A DNA stretch of 64,000 bases, taken from assembly GCA_016719785.1 (NCBI GenBank), contig JADJYJ010000003.1:186001-250000 (forward strand), read 5' to 3'. The notes under the pieces are model-generated. The model saw nothing but the letters and a program-made list of their open reading frames with translations. It had not been told where the DNA came from and did not search any database. Shown here in pieces: positions 17,227-27,400 of this stretch; position 1 is the stretch's first letter; every line of letters begins with the position of its first letter. This DNA is from Candidatus Amarolinea dominans (lineage in GTDB: Bacteria > Chloroflexota > Anaerolineae > SSC4 > Amarolineaceae). The position numbers and the translations under genes were made by a program.

Positions 17227-17607
17227 ATGAAAGCTCAAGTGCCGCAGCCTGTAACGCCCTACCAACCAGGCGATGGGTCACCCGTGGGGCCGTTTCTCAT
17301 TCATGCGCCAGAACCTGAGACACGCACCTGCGTTGACCTCGAACTACTGGTGTTCATTCATCGTTTTGCCTCCGATCTGCTTCATTTTCAACTGGTAGAC
17401 TGGTTTGGGCAGCATCCCGATCAGGTCATCAGCCTGGCCCTGCTGGCGCCAGCCGTGCGCCGCCCCATCGAGACGGTGCGTCCGGTCCTGGGTGATCTTG
17501 TGCTCAATGGGCTGCTCATCACCAGCCGCGTGCATGGCGAGTTGGTCTATCAACTCCGCCCAGATCCGCAGATGCAAGCCACAGTCCGGCGTTTCAGCCG
17601 GCGTTAG
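17227..17607 (+). CDS. Hypothetical small protein, winged-helix-like
   Basis: 126 residues, not recognised. The central part (DLELLVFIHRFASDLLHFQLVDWF, then DVILALLAPAVRRPIETVRP-like helices and LVLNGLLITSRVHGELVYQL) has the helix-helix-helix-beta-hairpin order of a winged helix in which the last strand pair follows the recognition helix. No catalytic residues, signal peptide or membrane segment. It is transcribed away from sufR, 253 bases apart, but nothing ties it to Fe-S metabolism. The start is the ATG after the double AAGGAG. Confidence 0.6.
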   Translation: MKAQVPQPVTPYQPGDGSPVGPFLIHAPEPETRTCVDLELLVFIHRFASDLLHFQLVDWFGQHPDQVISLALLAPAVRRPIETVRPVLGDLVLNGLLITSRVHGELVYQLRPDPQMQATVRRFSRR

Positions 17608-17759
17608 GGCCGTGCCCATGCCTGCATCCCCGGCCAACGCAACAACGAGGCGCCAGCAGTCAATCTGCCGGCGCCTCGTCGCGACCACAAGCGCCGCGAA
17701 CTCCGCTAGAACGTCTTTTCTTTTCGCTCATCTTCGAGTATAATGCGGCCTCTGATCGT

Positions 17760-17829
17760 TGATAATGAAAATGATGAAGACGATGAGAATGAGAATGATG
17801 AGAATGATGAGAATGATGAGAATGAGGAG
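17760..17829. repeat. AATGATGAG-type microsatellite
   Basis: A run of 9-bp units (AATGATGAG and variants such as AATGAAAATGATGAAGACG) fills the space just before the MBL-fold gene at 17841. The last unit merges into GAGGAG, the likely ribosome-binding site. Such a tract can change length by slippage. Confidence 0.75.
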
Positions 17830-17840
17830 AACTCAAGCAC

Positions 17841-18500
17841 ATGGAAATCACCTGGTACGGTCACTCATGTTTTCGCCTGCGCGAACGCCAGGTCACCATC
17901 ATGACCGACCCTTATGAGAAATCAATCGGCTACACCCTGCCACGACTGCGCGCCGACGTGGTGACGGTCAGTCACGATTCCCCGGGACATAACGCCATCG
18001 AGGCCGTCAAAGGGGAGCCGAAAGAGCTTGTGGGGCCAGGCGAGTACGAGATCAGCGGCATTTTCATCACCGGCATCTCCACCCTGCACGCGGCCGCCAA
18101 ATCAGACAAGGGTGACCGCCCTGCGCTGCCGGAACAGAATACGATCTTCGTCTTTGAATTCGACAAGCTGACGGTTTGCCACCTGGGAGACCTGGGGCAG
18201 GTGCCCACTCAGGGGCAAGTGGAAGCGATGCCCAAGGTGGATGTGCTACTGGTGCCTGTGGGCGGCGGCGCCACGCTTGATGCCGCGCGCGCCGCTGAGG
18301 TGATCAGCCTGTTAGAGCCGAGCATCGTCATCCCGATGCATTATCAGACCCCGTTCTACAACGGCAAACTCGATCCGGTGGAAAAATTCCTGAAGGCCAT
18401 GGGGCTGCCCGAACCACCTGCGCAGGAGATGCTCAAAATCACCGCGGCCGATCTGCCGGAGGAAACCCAGGTCATCCTGCTGGAATGTAAACAGACCTGA
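17841..18500 (+). CDS. MBL-fold hydrolase-like protein with altered metal motif
   Basis: 219 residues of the metallo-beta-lactamase fold (Lactamase_B_3 group). Seen: N-terminal TWYGHSCFRL, VTVSHDSPGHN where the family HxHxDH should be, VCHLGDLGQ, LLVPVGGG and IPMHYQTPF. In the central motif the second His is Ser and the Asp is Gly, so at least two usual metal ligands are missing, while the other His residues remain. It may bind one metal, or be inactive. Start ATG 17841 follows GAGGAG that ends the microsatellite. It converges with the transglutaminase gene, with eight bases between the stops. Confidence 0.8.
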   Translation: MEITWYGHSCFRLRERQVTIMTDPYEKSIGYTLPRLRADVVTVSHDSPGHNAIEAVKGEPKELVGPGEYEISGIFITGISTLHAAAKSDKGDRPALPEQNTIFVFEFDKLTVCHLGDLGQVPTQGQVEAMPKVDVLLVPVGGGATLDAARAAEVISLLEPSIVIPMHYQTPFYNGKLDPVEKFLKAMGLPEPPAQEMLKITAADLPEETQVILLECKQT

Positions 18501-18508
18501 TCCGCCGT

Positions 18509-20890
18509 TCAGCGCGGCTGGCCGCGGCGCCGCAGACCGTCGAAGCGTTTCTGCAGCGGCAGCGTGCGCTGATAGGTGCTCCAGTAGCGGCGCAGCACCG
18601 GCTGTAAGGACTGCCAATCCACGAAGAGTGTCTGCAGATCGCGCGAGGTCACGGCCACCGGGCTGAAGCATTCCTGCACATACAGGTCGGTGATGCGCCG
18701 AATCGGTGTTTCCCCTTCAGGCAGGGCGTTGATCAGCACGCCGGCATGCTCATACGGCGTCTGCGACGCGCGTCGCCCCAGGCCGGCACGCGTGGCCCAG
18801 CGTTCCAGGCGCTCGTAAATGCGCAGGGTGATGTCGGGCGCCAGAACGGCCGGCTGCTGGCGGCGCGAACGGCGCGACAGCAGGCCCACGGCCGCACCCA
18901 TCGCCGCCAGCAGGACAATCCCCACGCCAACCTGGCCGGCAAACGGGAGACTGACAAAGTCCTGTCCGGCGGGCAAGTCGCCACCAGCCACATCCTGACC
19001 CTCACCATATTTGTCTTCTTCTGCGCGCAGGTCGCGCTTTTCCTTCAGCGCCTCATCATCTGCTGTATCCTGCTTGTCCTGCGGAGCGGTCTGCTGCGCC
19101 GGGCGCACGACGGTGGGCTGCGCGGACGTCGGCTCGAACTCGACCCAACCGTAGTTGGGAAAATAGACCTCAACCCAGGAATGGGCGTTGGCTTCACGTA
19201 CCCGGTACACACCCGCCTCCGCATCATAATCGCCCTGCGAGTAGCCGGCCACAAAGCGGGCCGGGATGTTGAGGCTGCGCGCCATCACGGTCATGGCTGA
19301 CGCATAATAGTCGCAATAGCCTTCGCGGGTCTCGAACAGCACATAGTCAATCGGATCCACGCCTGCGGGCGGTGCGGCGATCTTTTCATTATACTGGATA
19401 GTCGTACGCAAATACTGCTCCAGCGCCACGGCCTTGTCATATGGATTGGCCGCGTTGGCGGTGACCTGCATCGCCAGCGCCTTGATGCGTGGGGGCACAT
19501 TCTCCGGCAGTTGCACATAACGCTGCTGAATCGTGACCGGATAGGCGGCGCCGGCCTGTCGCAGCGATGTTTCATCGGCGGTGCTGATGGACGACACCAC
19601 CTGGTAGGAATCGCCCTCTTTGAACTGCTGGCGGCTGCGCATGCGCGAGATGTCCACCGGCTGCGCCCCAGCCTCAGGCAGCGGTCCCGCGCCCGGTGCG
19701 CGCGGGAGAACGGTCACATCCGCCCGGCCGGCCACCAATGCGCCGATCGGCTGCGGCGCCGCAAAAAGCACCGACTCGCCACGCAGATAGGTTGTCACCG
19801 TCTGCGTGATGACGCGTCTGGCGCTGTAGGCCGGCGCATTGAGCGGTATATCCATGCCGATCGTGGTTGTACTCTGGTCGTTGTTGATCCATTGGCGGCC
19901 GTTGTAGGTGTCGAAGGTGACGCCGCGCCAGTAGTTACCGTTGGGCGCCTTGATGTCCATCACCACGCCGTTGCCCAGCGTGCGCGGGCCAGACAGCGTC
20001 ATGCTGCGGCCAAACGCGCTCGCCAATGAGCTGGGCTGGTAGTTCAATGAACTGAACAGGCGTCCCCACTCCTGGCGCACCGTTTCCCATGGTCGTTCCA
20101 GTGGCTCGAATAGCGAACTGAGCTGTCCACCGGCCGCGGCAGTCGGCGTAACCCACGCCAACAGAATGACCAGAACTGTGAAAATGGCGCCGTCACGCAG
20201 GAAATCAAACCCGATGTCGCGGGCGTAGCGAATCCCGTTCTCCTGCCAGGCCTCTTCCTGCCGCGTCAGGTTGGCGCGCACGATCAGCAGGAAGGCGCTG
20301 ATCAGGAAGATGAGCATGTAGGTACGCAGGTGGCTGGGGCCGTAGTAGCCGTTGACCAGCATGGCCAGACCCACCGGAATGACCGCACGCCAAACGCGCC
20401 CCTGTCGAAAGATGGCCCAGGCTGCCAGGTAGCCAAGCCACCAACTGAGCAGCGCCACTTGCAGCACAAACACCATGTTGTTGGCAACCGGATTGCCGCT
20501 CAGGGCGCCAGTCGTCCAGGATAGGAGTTGTTCCCAGATCACCTGCACCTTCTGGAACAGGGTCAGCTCTGCAGGGGCCAGCGTAGACGTCACAAACAGG
20601 ATCCAGGCCGCGCCCACAATCAGCGCATAGAGCCGGCTGAACGCGCCCGGCCAGCGTGTCAGCGCCAGCCCGGTGCCGGCCAGGATGCCGCCCAGCGCGG
20701 CCCATTTCACGATCGAAAGCCCGGCCGCCCACCCGGCCGCGTTGACCGACCACGCCAGGTTGAGAACCATGACCGACAGAAGCACAAAGGCCACCCATCC
20801 GCCGCTGGCATAAATCGCCAGCCGTTGGTTCTCGTCCAAGGCGGTGGTATTTGCGGCTGGGCGCAGGGTCAAACTCGCTGGTGCTTGCAT
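18509..20890 (-). CDS. TgpA-type membrane transglutaminase-like protein
   Basis: 793 residues. The N-terminal about 250 residues hold several hydrophobic segments (for example WVAFVLLSVMVLNLAW and MLIFLISAFLLIV), followed by an extracytoplasmic transglutaminase core with GYCDYYASAMTVMARSL (catalytic Cys), NAHSWVEVYF (His) and GWVEFEPT, where Glu stands in the place of the usual Asp, then a further membrane helix (VGVGIVLLAAMGAAVGLL) and a C-terminal DUF4129-like segment. This is the DUF3488/TgpA architecture; substrates are unknown, in other bacteria a role in the cell envelope is likely. A second large envelope protein is encoded 225 bases upstream on the same strand. Confidence 0.88.
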   Translation of the reverse strand: MQAPASLTLRPAANTTALDENQRLAIYASGGWVAFVLLSVMVLNLAWSVNAAGWAAGLSIVKWAALGGILAGTGLALTRWPGAFSRLYALIVGAAWILFVTSTLAPAELTLFQKVQVIWEQLLSWTTGALSGNPVANNMVFVLQVALLSWWLGYLAAWAIFRQGRVWRAVIPVGLAMLVNGYYGPSHLRTYMLIFLISAFLLIVRANLTRQEEAWQENGIRYARDIGFDFLRDGAIFTVLVILLAWVTPTAAAGGQLSSLFEPLERPWETVRQEWGRLFSSLNYQPSSLASAFGRSMTLSGPRTLGNGVVMDIKAPNGNYWRGVTFDTYNGRQWINNDQSTTTIGMDIPLNAPAYSARRVITQTVTTYLRGESVLFAAPQPIGALVAGRADVTVLPRAPGAGPLPEAGAQPVDISRMRSRQQFKEGDSYQVVSSISTADETSLRQAGAAYPVTIQQRYVQLPENVPPRIKALAMQVTANAANPYDKAVALEQYLRTTIQYNEKIAAPPAGVDPIDYVLFETREGYCDYYASAMTVMARSLNIPARFVAGYSQGDYDAEAGVYRVREANAHSWVEVYFPNYGWVEFEPTSAQPTVVRPAQQTAPQDKQDTADDEALKEKRDLRAEEDKYGEGQDVAGGDLPAGQDFVSLPFAGQVGVGIVLLAAMGAAVGLLSRRSRRQQPAVLAPDITLRIYERLERWATRAGLGRRASQTPYEHAGVLINALPEGETPIRRITDLYVQECFSPVAVTSRDLQTLFVDWQSLQPVLRRYWSTYQRTLPLQKRFDGLRRRGQPR

Positions 20891-21115
20891 TGCGGTGCTC
20901 TCGCTTTTCGCTGCTCATGCAGACGTGATGATGGGAGTGAGAATTGTTGAACTGCCTGATGTCGCGGCTTGTGGCGCGGGTATGACCGAGCATGCTCACG
21001 ATTCTCGTTGCAGTCTACCGCGAGCGCGCACGGCCGTAAGTACGATCTCCTACGGTTCAGGCTGTGGCCCGGAAAATCAGACCGTTTCTTCATGAATTTT
21101 TAATCTGCCGGTCGG

Positions 21116-23209
21116 CTAACCGGCGCGCCACCACAGCCACGCGGTGAGCAGGGCCAGGAGCAGTAACGCGCCGCCGGCCGCGGCCATGGTTTCCAGGCGA
21201 TAATCGCGCACGGCCAGGTTGACGCGCAGCGGCTGCTCTGGGCGCCCAAGCGTCGTCTGGGTAATGGCGCCGCTGAGATCGCTGTCCAGCGTCAGCCGAT
21301 AGCGCACTTCGCTGGCTTGGGCCAGAGCTTCCCAGGCCGTTGCCTCCTCCTGCCACAGTCTACGCTGGATCAGGGCCAGGGAGATGGTGGTGGTCAGGGT
21401 AGCGGTAGCGGCCGGCTGCGGAGACGGAGCCAACGTGCTGCTGGCCTGGCGATAGCGCTGCGCCTGCGCCTGCCAGATGCGCTGCGCCTGCGGCAGGTCC
21501 AGGGTCTCGCTGATCTGGCGCGTGCGCCAGAAAAGGGACTCCGTTTCTTGCAGGGTTACGCCGGATGGCAGGAGCAGGGCGTGCAGCAGGGCCAGATCCG
21601 GCATAGTGGCCACGCGCGCGGCCAGGCGTGCGCGCAGGGCCGGCAGCTCGTCAAGCCGGCTGAAGACCAACTGCATCTGCAAAATCAGCGCAGAGCCGGT
21701 CGCGGTGACGTGTACGCGCACGCCCGCTTCCTCGCCCAATCCGCTCAGGGCGGATTGCAGCGCGTCAACCGCTCCCGGCGCCTGCTCCTGGCGCAGCGGC
21801 AGGGTCATGGTGATGAGCTGGCGCTGGCTTGCCATGCTCACGTCGGCAACCTGGACATCGAACGCGGCGCGTGCAGCGTCCGGCGCTGTCAGCGCCGTCG
21901 GCCCCCAGACCTGTTCGATAGTCAGCCGCGCCGCGGCCAGGTCGCCGTCGCTGAGTTGTTGCGCGGCCAGCGCCAGGGCCACTTCCTGACGCAGGGCAAG
22001 CACCGGGCCGGCGGGCAGTGCAGCTTGCGCGGCCGCCGGCAGTTGCGCCAGCGCGCTGAGAAACTGGGCGGACGCCGGCCACGCGCCGCTGTGCTGCGCC
22101 TGTTGGGCCAACTCGAAATAGAGCGCGGCCAGGGCGCGGTCAAGCTCGGTATCGCCGCCGCCGGCGCGAACCGCGGCCAACAGTTCGGCCGCCAGGGTGC
22201 GATAGGCAGCCTGGGTCGCAGGCTCCGTCGCCTGCTCAGCCTGGCGCTGGTACAGGTCGGCCAGCAAAAGCGCGCTTTCAGGCTGCGCGGGAGCCTCCCG
22301 CCAGGCGGTATCGAGCACGGCCACAGCCTGCGGGTAGAAGCGCGCAAAGAACGCCTGTTGTGGCGCTTCGATGTGAGCCAGGCGGTCGTACCAGCGCGCG
22401 AGTGCCAGCGTTTCAGCCTGAGCGCCCTGACGCGCGGCTTGCAGTTGGCGCCAGGCGGGTGTGGTTACGAAGATCAGGTCAAGCGGGGCGATTTCCGGGG
22501 CGTTGTCATAGCTCCACGTCAAGAGGGCGCCATCTTGGCGATAACCGCTCGGGCGCACGTCAAGCAACTGGTCTGCAGCCGGCTGTTCCGGGAAACGAAC
22601 GGTCAGGCGCACGCTGCCGATCCCGCCCCAGGCCCGCACCGGCTCGTAGCGCAGCCGTGCAGCCGCGCCGCGACCCAGGGCCACGCGGTAGGTCAGGGTG
22701 GCCTCCAGCCGCGTCTGACCGTCCAGCGGCGCCGTCCAGCGCCAGCGCCGGTCATCCTCCGCGGCCAGCGCCTGCGGGACGCCGGCCACGCTCAGTTGCA
22801 GGCTCTCAGCCGGCGGCGTGTTGTCGGCGGGCTGCACCAGGGCGTCCAGGGTCAGCGTGCGGGTCAGCGGGTTCTGAAAGCGCAGCCAGGTGGTGATGTC
22901 GGCCCAGGTGCTATCCTGGTCGCTGTGGATGACCACATCCACGCGCATGGCATCCAGGCGGATGCGCGTGGATGTGCGCGGCCCCAGCGTGATGGTCGCG
23001 TTGGCGCTCAGCGTGTCAGCCGGCGCCGCGGCTTGGGGCAGACGCGCGGCTGCGCCCGTCTGGGGCCAGAGCAGCAGGGCAAGCAGCAAAATGCTCAACA
23101 GGCCGGCATGGACGGGCGCAGTTTGTCTGGCTGTTGGCGCCGCGGAAAACCGGCGCCAAAAAGGGAACTTGCCTAAAGCCCTGGAATCTGGTATGCTATG
23201 ATTTACCAT
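21116..23209 (-). CDS. Hypothetical membrane-tethered extracellular protein
   Basis: 697 residues, function not recognised. An N-terminal signal or anchor (LLSILLLALLLWPQTGAAA, near residues 36-54) and a C-terminal single helix (MAAAGGALLLLALLTAWLWW, after a short loop) suggest an extracytoplasmic protein fixed at its end. Between them there is a beta-rich domain (about 60-260, with VDVVIHSDQDSTWADITTWL) and a long Ala/Gln/Leu-rich helical part (about 270-480) that may form TPR-like or coiled helices. It lies upstream of the TgpA-like gene on the same strand, so they may work together. Only 38 bases separate its start from the divergent gene at 23248. Confidence 0.6.
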   Translation of the reverse strand: MVNHSIPDSRALGKFPFWRRFSAAPTARQTAPVHAGLLSILLLALLLWPQTGAAARLPQAAAPADTLSANATITLGPRTSTRIRLDAMRVDVVIHSDQDSTWADITTWLRFQNPLTRTLTLDALVQPADNTPPAESLQLSVAGVPQALAAEDDRRWRWTAPLDGQTRLEATLTYRVALGRGAAARLRYEPVRAWGGIGSVRLTVRFPEQPAADQLLDVRPSGYRQDGALLTWSYDNAPEIAPLDLIFVTTPAWRQLQAARQGAQAETLALARWYDRLAHIEAPQQAFFARFYPQAVAVLDTAWREAPAQPESALLLADLYQRQAEQATEPATQAAYRTLAAELLAAVRAGGGDTELDRALAALYFELAQQAQHSGAWPASAQFLSALAQLPAAAQAALPAGPVLALRQEVALALAAQQLSDGDLAAARLTIEQVWGPTALTAPDAARAAFDVQVADVSMASQRQLITMTLPLRQEQAPGAVDALQSALSGLGEEAGVRVHVTATGSALILQMQLVFSRLDELPALRARLAARVATMPDLALLHALLLPSGVTLQETESLFWRTRQISETLDLPQAQRIWQAQAQRYRQASSTLAPSPQPAATATLTTTISLALIQRRLWQEEATAWEALAQASEVRYRLTLDSDLSGAITQTTLGRPEQPLRVNLAVRDYRLETMAAAGGALLLLALLTAWLWWRAG

Positions 23210-23247
23210 GACCTGCCTAATGCCACCTCAGGAGATAGGTGAACACC

Positions 23248-23547
23248 ATGATCAAGCTACTAATGAGTTGGGATATCAAGATGGGGCGCGAGCAGCCGTA
23301 CTTCGAGTTCATCGTGCGGGAATTTGCCCCCGGTCTCATGCGCCTCGGCATCCAACCGACGGAGGCCTGGTATACCATCTATGGTAATGGCCCCCAAATC
23401 CTGACCGGCGGCGTCACCGAGGATATGGAAACGATGCAGCATATTCTGAATGGTCACGATTGGCAACGTCTGCACAGCCGTTTGACTACGTATGTCACTA
23501 ATTATCAGCAAAAGGTGGTAGAGGCCAGCGGGCGTTTTCAACTGTAG
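23248..23547 (+). CDS. Conserved hypothetical small protein
   Basis: About 99 residues from ATG 23248 (a GTG at 23239 is an alternative). The ATG is preferred since AGGTGA lies five bases ahead. Seen: IKLLMSWDIKMGREQPYFEF, a ferredoxin-like alpha/beta start as in dimeric alpha/beta-barrel (NIPSNAP/ABM-like) proteins, then WYTIYGNGPQILTGG. No known function can be given. It has no signal peptide and is transcribed away from the membrane-tethered protein gene. Confidence 0.6.
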   Translation: MIKLLMSWDIKMGREQPYFEFIVREFAPGLMRLGIQPTEAWYTIYGNGPQILTGGVTEDMETMQHILNGHDWQRLHSRLTTYVTNYQQKVVEASGRFQL

Positions 23548-23622
23548 GTTGAAATTGCCATAGCTTCGTCGCACACACAAGCCTTGTGGCGCCTGCCATG
23601 AGGCTCTTTTTTGCACGATGAC

Positions 23623-24048
23623 TCAGCCGGAGGCAGGCTGGGTCGAGCTGCGCTCTGCTTTTTCATGCGCCGCGGCGCTGCCGGTCGTCTCTTTGCCGCT
23701 TTCTTTGCCGCTTTCTTTGCCTGTCTCTTTGCCGCTTTCTTTGCCGCTTTCTTTACCGGTCTCTTTGCCGCTCTCTTTGCCGCTCTCTTTGCCGCTTTCT
23801 TTGCCGCTTTCTTTGCCCGCATCTTTGCCGCTCTCGGCCTTTGCAGCGGACGGGCCGGTACTGCTCCTGCTGCGATTATCGGTTACGTAAAAGCCTGAGC
23901 CTTTGAAAATGACACCAACCGGCTGAATGACGCGCGCCAGCGCGTTTTCGCCACATTCCGGGCACAGCGTTAGCGAAGCATCCACCATACGCTGTACGCG
24001 CTCAAAGCGAATTTTGCAGTTGCGACATTCATACTCATACAGTGGCAT
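23623..24048 (-). CDS. FmdB-family zinc ribbon protein with GKES-repeat tail
   Basis: 141 residues. The first about 60 are an FmdB-type zinc ribbon: MPLYEYECRNCKIRFE and LCPECGENALARVIQPVG give the two CxxC pairs, followed by FKGSGFYVTDNR, the usual end of the family. FmdB proteins are small putative regulators with no settled role. From about residue 70 the tail is a tetrapeptide repeat, GKES or GKET, ten or more times, highly charged and probably disordered. The repeat is a 12-bp DNA tandem, and the same DNA read in another minus frame gives an AKKAAK-rich, histone-H1-like sequence. Confidence 0.88.
   Translation of the reverse strand: MPLYEYECRNCKIRFERVQRMVDASLTLCPECGENALARVIQPVGVIFKGSGFYVTDNRSRSSTGPSAAKAESGKDAGKESGKESGKESGKESGKETGKESGKESGKETGKESGKESGKETTGSAAAHEKAERSSTQPASG
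23690..23832. repeat. 12-bp tandem repeat in the FmdB tail
   Basis: About eleven units related to CTTTGCCGCTTT on the plus strand, coding for GKES/GKET on the minus strand. Unit differences are few, so the array is likely young or kept homogeneous by slippage. Confidence 0.85.
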
Positions 24049-24415
24049 AAACTACTCCGCGGCTTGATTTCAATGTTATTCCGATGTTATTCCGATATTC
24101 ATGTCTGGCTGGTACAATTAAGCCTGAATCTACCAATGGTCTTGTGGGTAATTTCCAATGCCTGGTGGCGCAAAAAATCTGTGGCTCACGTAGGCCCAAA
24201 TAGACTGGCATCAGCGTCTTATGGGTCACAAACGGGCGTCATTATACACGAAGCGCAACCCTTTGACAAATGCCCCTACAAAATCGGTCTTCGTCACGAC
24301 GGTGATGGCAGACAAGCGAACGGCGTTTCCTTCGACATGGGTATTCGTCTTACCGTTCGGGGTGGTGTGATTGCTTGACACTCTGTATATGGCTCCCAGA
24401 AAGAAAGGTTCGATC
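24049..24415. other. Divergent intergenic region
   Basis: 367 bases between the minus-strand fmdB-like gene and the plus-strand C25 gene. It holds a direct repeat ATGTTATTCCG twice near 24072-24094 and a TTGACA near 24375, but no convincing complete promoter, ORF or hairpin was found. Confidence 0.5.
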
Positions 24416-27400
24416 ATGACTATACAATCTGGCCCGCCCGGCACGCGTTCATCGGTTGCGACTAGCCGGTTAATCGGAGGCATGTTGACACGACTCGCCC
24501 CTGGGCTGAGTGTGGCCGTCGTGTTGGCCGCCAGCCTCCTGTTCGTGCTACTCGCGGGCGCCACGGCGGCCGCTCCACCGCCTGGCCCTGTCGCGGCGCC
24601 TCAACCGCCAGCCGCCCTGGGCGACAATTCCCTGACGTTGACCACCGATGGCCGCGGGCTGACGGTTGATCTCCGCACGAACGCCTACGAATTGGAATCG
24701 GTAACGCTGGATGGCGCCCCCTTTGTGCGCCTGTCCGCGCCCGATACCACGCCCATGGGGGACCCCGGCACTCCTGAGATTCCCGTGCGCAACGTCCTGT
24801 TGGCCGTGCCCGTTGGCGCCACCGTCAAATTGACGGTCTTGGCGGCGGAGAGCGAGACGATACCGCTGACTGGCGCCCTGGCGCCGGCGCCATCGGCCTC
24901 ACCGCGCCCGACCGCGGCGAATGACACCTTCGATGCCCGCCCGGACGGCCTGGATTATGTTTATTTGCAGGACCCGGACCTTTCCCAACAAGATGCCTGG
25001 CTGCCCGCTGTCCTGGCCAGCGTGGACGGCGACAGCTACCTGCGTGAGCAGCGCGTCGTGCGCCTCTCTCTGCGCCCATTCCAGGTCAACCCAGGGCAGC
25101 AGAGCCTGCGCATCGTACATCATTTGCGCGTCAGGATTGACTTCGTCGGCCAACCGGTCCTGGCGGCAGACGCCTCGGCAGTCTCCCCGTACGAGCCTAT
25201 TCTGCGCAGCCAACTGTTGAACTATGAGCAGGGTAAGGCCTGGCGCGTGACGCCTGCCCAGGTTCCACTGGCCGCCCGGCCGGCCGCCGCACAGATTCGC
25301 CGTCCACAGGACACGGGCGAACGCTGGCGCGTGGAGGTAGATCATGATGGCCTGGTGGCGCTCGACTATGCCACCCTGCGTGACGCCGGCGTGCCGGTTG
25401 ACAGCCTTGACCCGCGCCATTTCCGCCTGTGGCGCGATCAACAGGAGGTGGCACTCCTGGTTGAAGGAGAGAGTGACGGCCGGTTCGATGCAAGCGATCG
25501 GATCATCTTCTATGGCCAGCAGACGCAATCGCGTTACACCACGATCAACGTCTACTGGCTGACGCAAGCCAGCGCGAACGGCCTGCGCATGACCACACGC
25601 AGCGCGCCGCCACAGGTGGGCACGCCGCCCGCCGGTTTCTGGCGCTCGATTCACTTTCAAGAGAGCCACTTTTATCTCAGTGACCTCCCACGCGAGGAAG
25701 GCGCCGATCACTGGTACTGGGCAAGTTGGTCAACAGGACGCCGCGGGGCCGCACCCACCCACACGATCACCGTCACGCTGCCTGGTCTGCTGCCTGATGC
25801 GGGCGGAACGCTGACGGCCACCCTGCGCCCGAACGTTTACGGTCAAAGCAGCGATTACTTCATCAATCCCGACCATCATCTGCGCTTTCTGGTCAATGGC
25901 ATCTTTGTCGGCAATGCCTATTTCGATGGCCTCAGCCCGTTTCAACAAACCTACATCTATAATCAGAGTCTGCTGCAGACCGGCGACAACGTCTTTCAGC
26001 TCAACGCCGTGTCCGACATCGGCATGGAGCAAGAGTCCGGTCACGTGCAGTGGTATGAGGTGGGCTACTGGCAGGCGGCGCGAGCTTTGGATGACCACAT
26101 CGAATTCGCCGGCGTTTCTCCTGTGTATCAACTGGCAGACTTCAGCGGCAACAACCTGCTGCTGCTCGACATCAGCAACCCGCTGGCGCCTGTGCGTTTG
26201 ACCGATTACACACTGGAGCCGGCTGACAGCCTGGTCAGCGTGCGCTTCAGCGATGGCGGCCGCGCCGCGCGCTATGTGGCGCAGAACAGCGCCCTGGCGT
26301 CCGCGCCGCGGGCGGTGAGCGCGGATACGCCTTCCAGCCTCGGCGCCACGAGCAACCAGGCCGACATGATCATCATCAGCCCTGAGACCTTCCTGGATTC
26401 ACTGGCGCCCCTGGTCAGCCTGCGCCAGAGCCAGGGCCTGCGGGTGTCGGTCATCAACGTCCAGGATGTATACGATGAATTCAGCGGCGGCGTCTTCGAC
26501 GCGGAGGCGCTGCACAGCTTTCTTGCCTATGCCTACTACAATTGGCAATCGCCGCCGCCGCGCTTCGTCCTCCTCGTTGGCGACGGGCACTACGATTTCA
26601 AGAATTTCCTGGGAACGAACGCGCCCAACCCGATGCCGCCCTACCTGAAAATGGTTGATCCCTACCTGGGCGAAACCTCCTCGGACAATCGCCTGGTCAC
26701 GGTTGCCGGCAGTGACGTGCTGGCAGACATGGCCATCGGGCGCCTGCCGGTAAACACCTACGACGAAATCAACGCCCTGGTGAGCAAGATCGTCAACTAC
26801 GAGACAGTGCCTCTGAGTGGCGACTGGTATTTGCGGCATCTGTTCATCACCGATAATCCGGACGGCGCCGGTAATTTCTGGAATCTTTCTAACGCCGTGG
26901 CCGATGTGCTGGTGCATGCGCCGTATGTGGCCAACAAAATCTATTTCGGGCAGCCGCCTTTCACTTCGCCGCTGGCGACTCGTCAGGCCATCTTGAATGC
27001 TTACAACCAGGGCGCGCTCATCGTCAGCTACGTGGGTCATTCGTCTATCCCCTGGTGGGCAGCCGAAATCCTGTTCAGCACCACCCAGGTGCCTCTGTTG
27101 AACAACGAGGAGCGAACCCCGATCATGCTGCCGATGACCTGTTACGATGGCTATTTCCACGATCCGCGTTTCCCGTCGCTGGGGGAGACCGTGGTGCGTG
27201 TCAGTGGACGGGGCGCAGTTGCCAGTTGGTCCGCCACCGGGCTGGGCGTGGCTCACGGTCATGACTACCTGGAGCGGGGCTTCTACACATCGGTCTTCAT
27301 CAACGGTAACCCCAGCCTGGGCGATGCCACCACGGTCGGCAAGGTGAACCTCTACACCAGTGACCCCCGTTTCCTTGACCTGGTTGACACCTATCTCCTC

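Noticed and set aside
23538..23822. Histone-H1-like AKKAAK protein as an independent gene
   Set aside because: It overlaps the FmdB gene, whose frame carries the conserved CxxC pairs; kept only as an alternative-frame observation.
24371..24415. Earlier start for the first C25 gene
   Set aside because: The upstream TTG start has no ribosome-binding site and the extra 15 residues are not part of a signal peptide; ATG 24416 has AAGG nearby.
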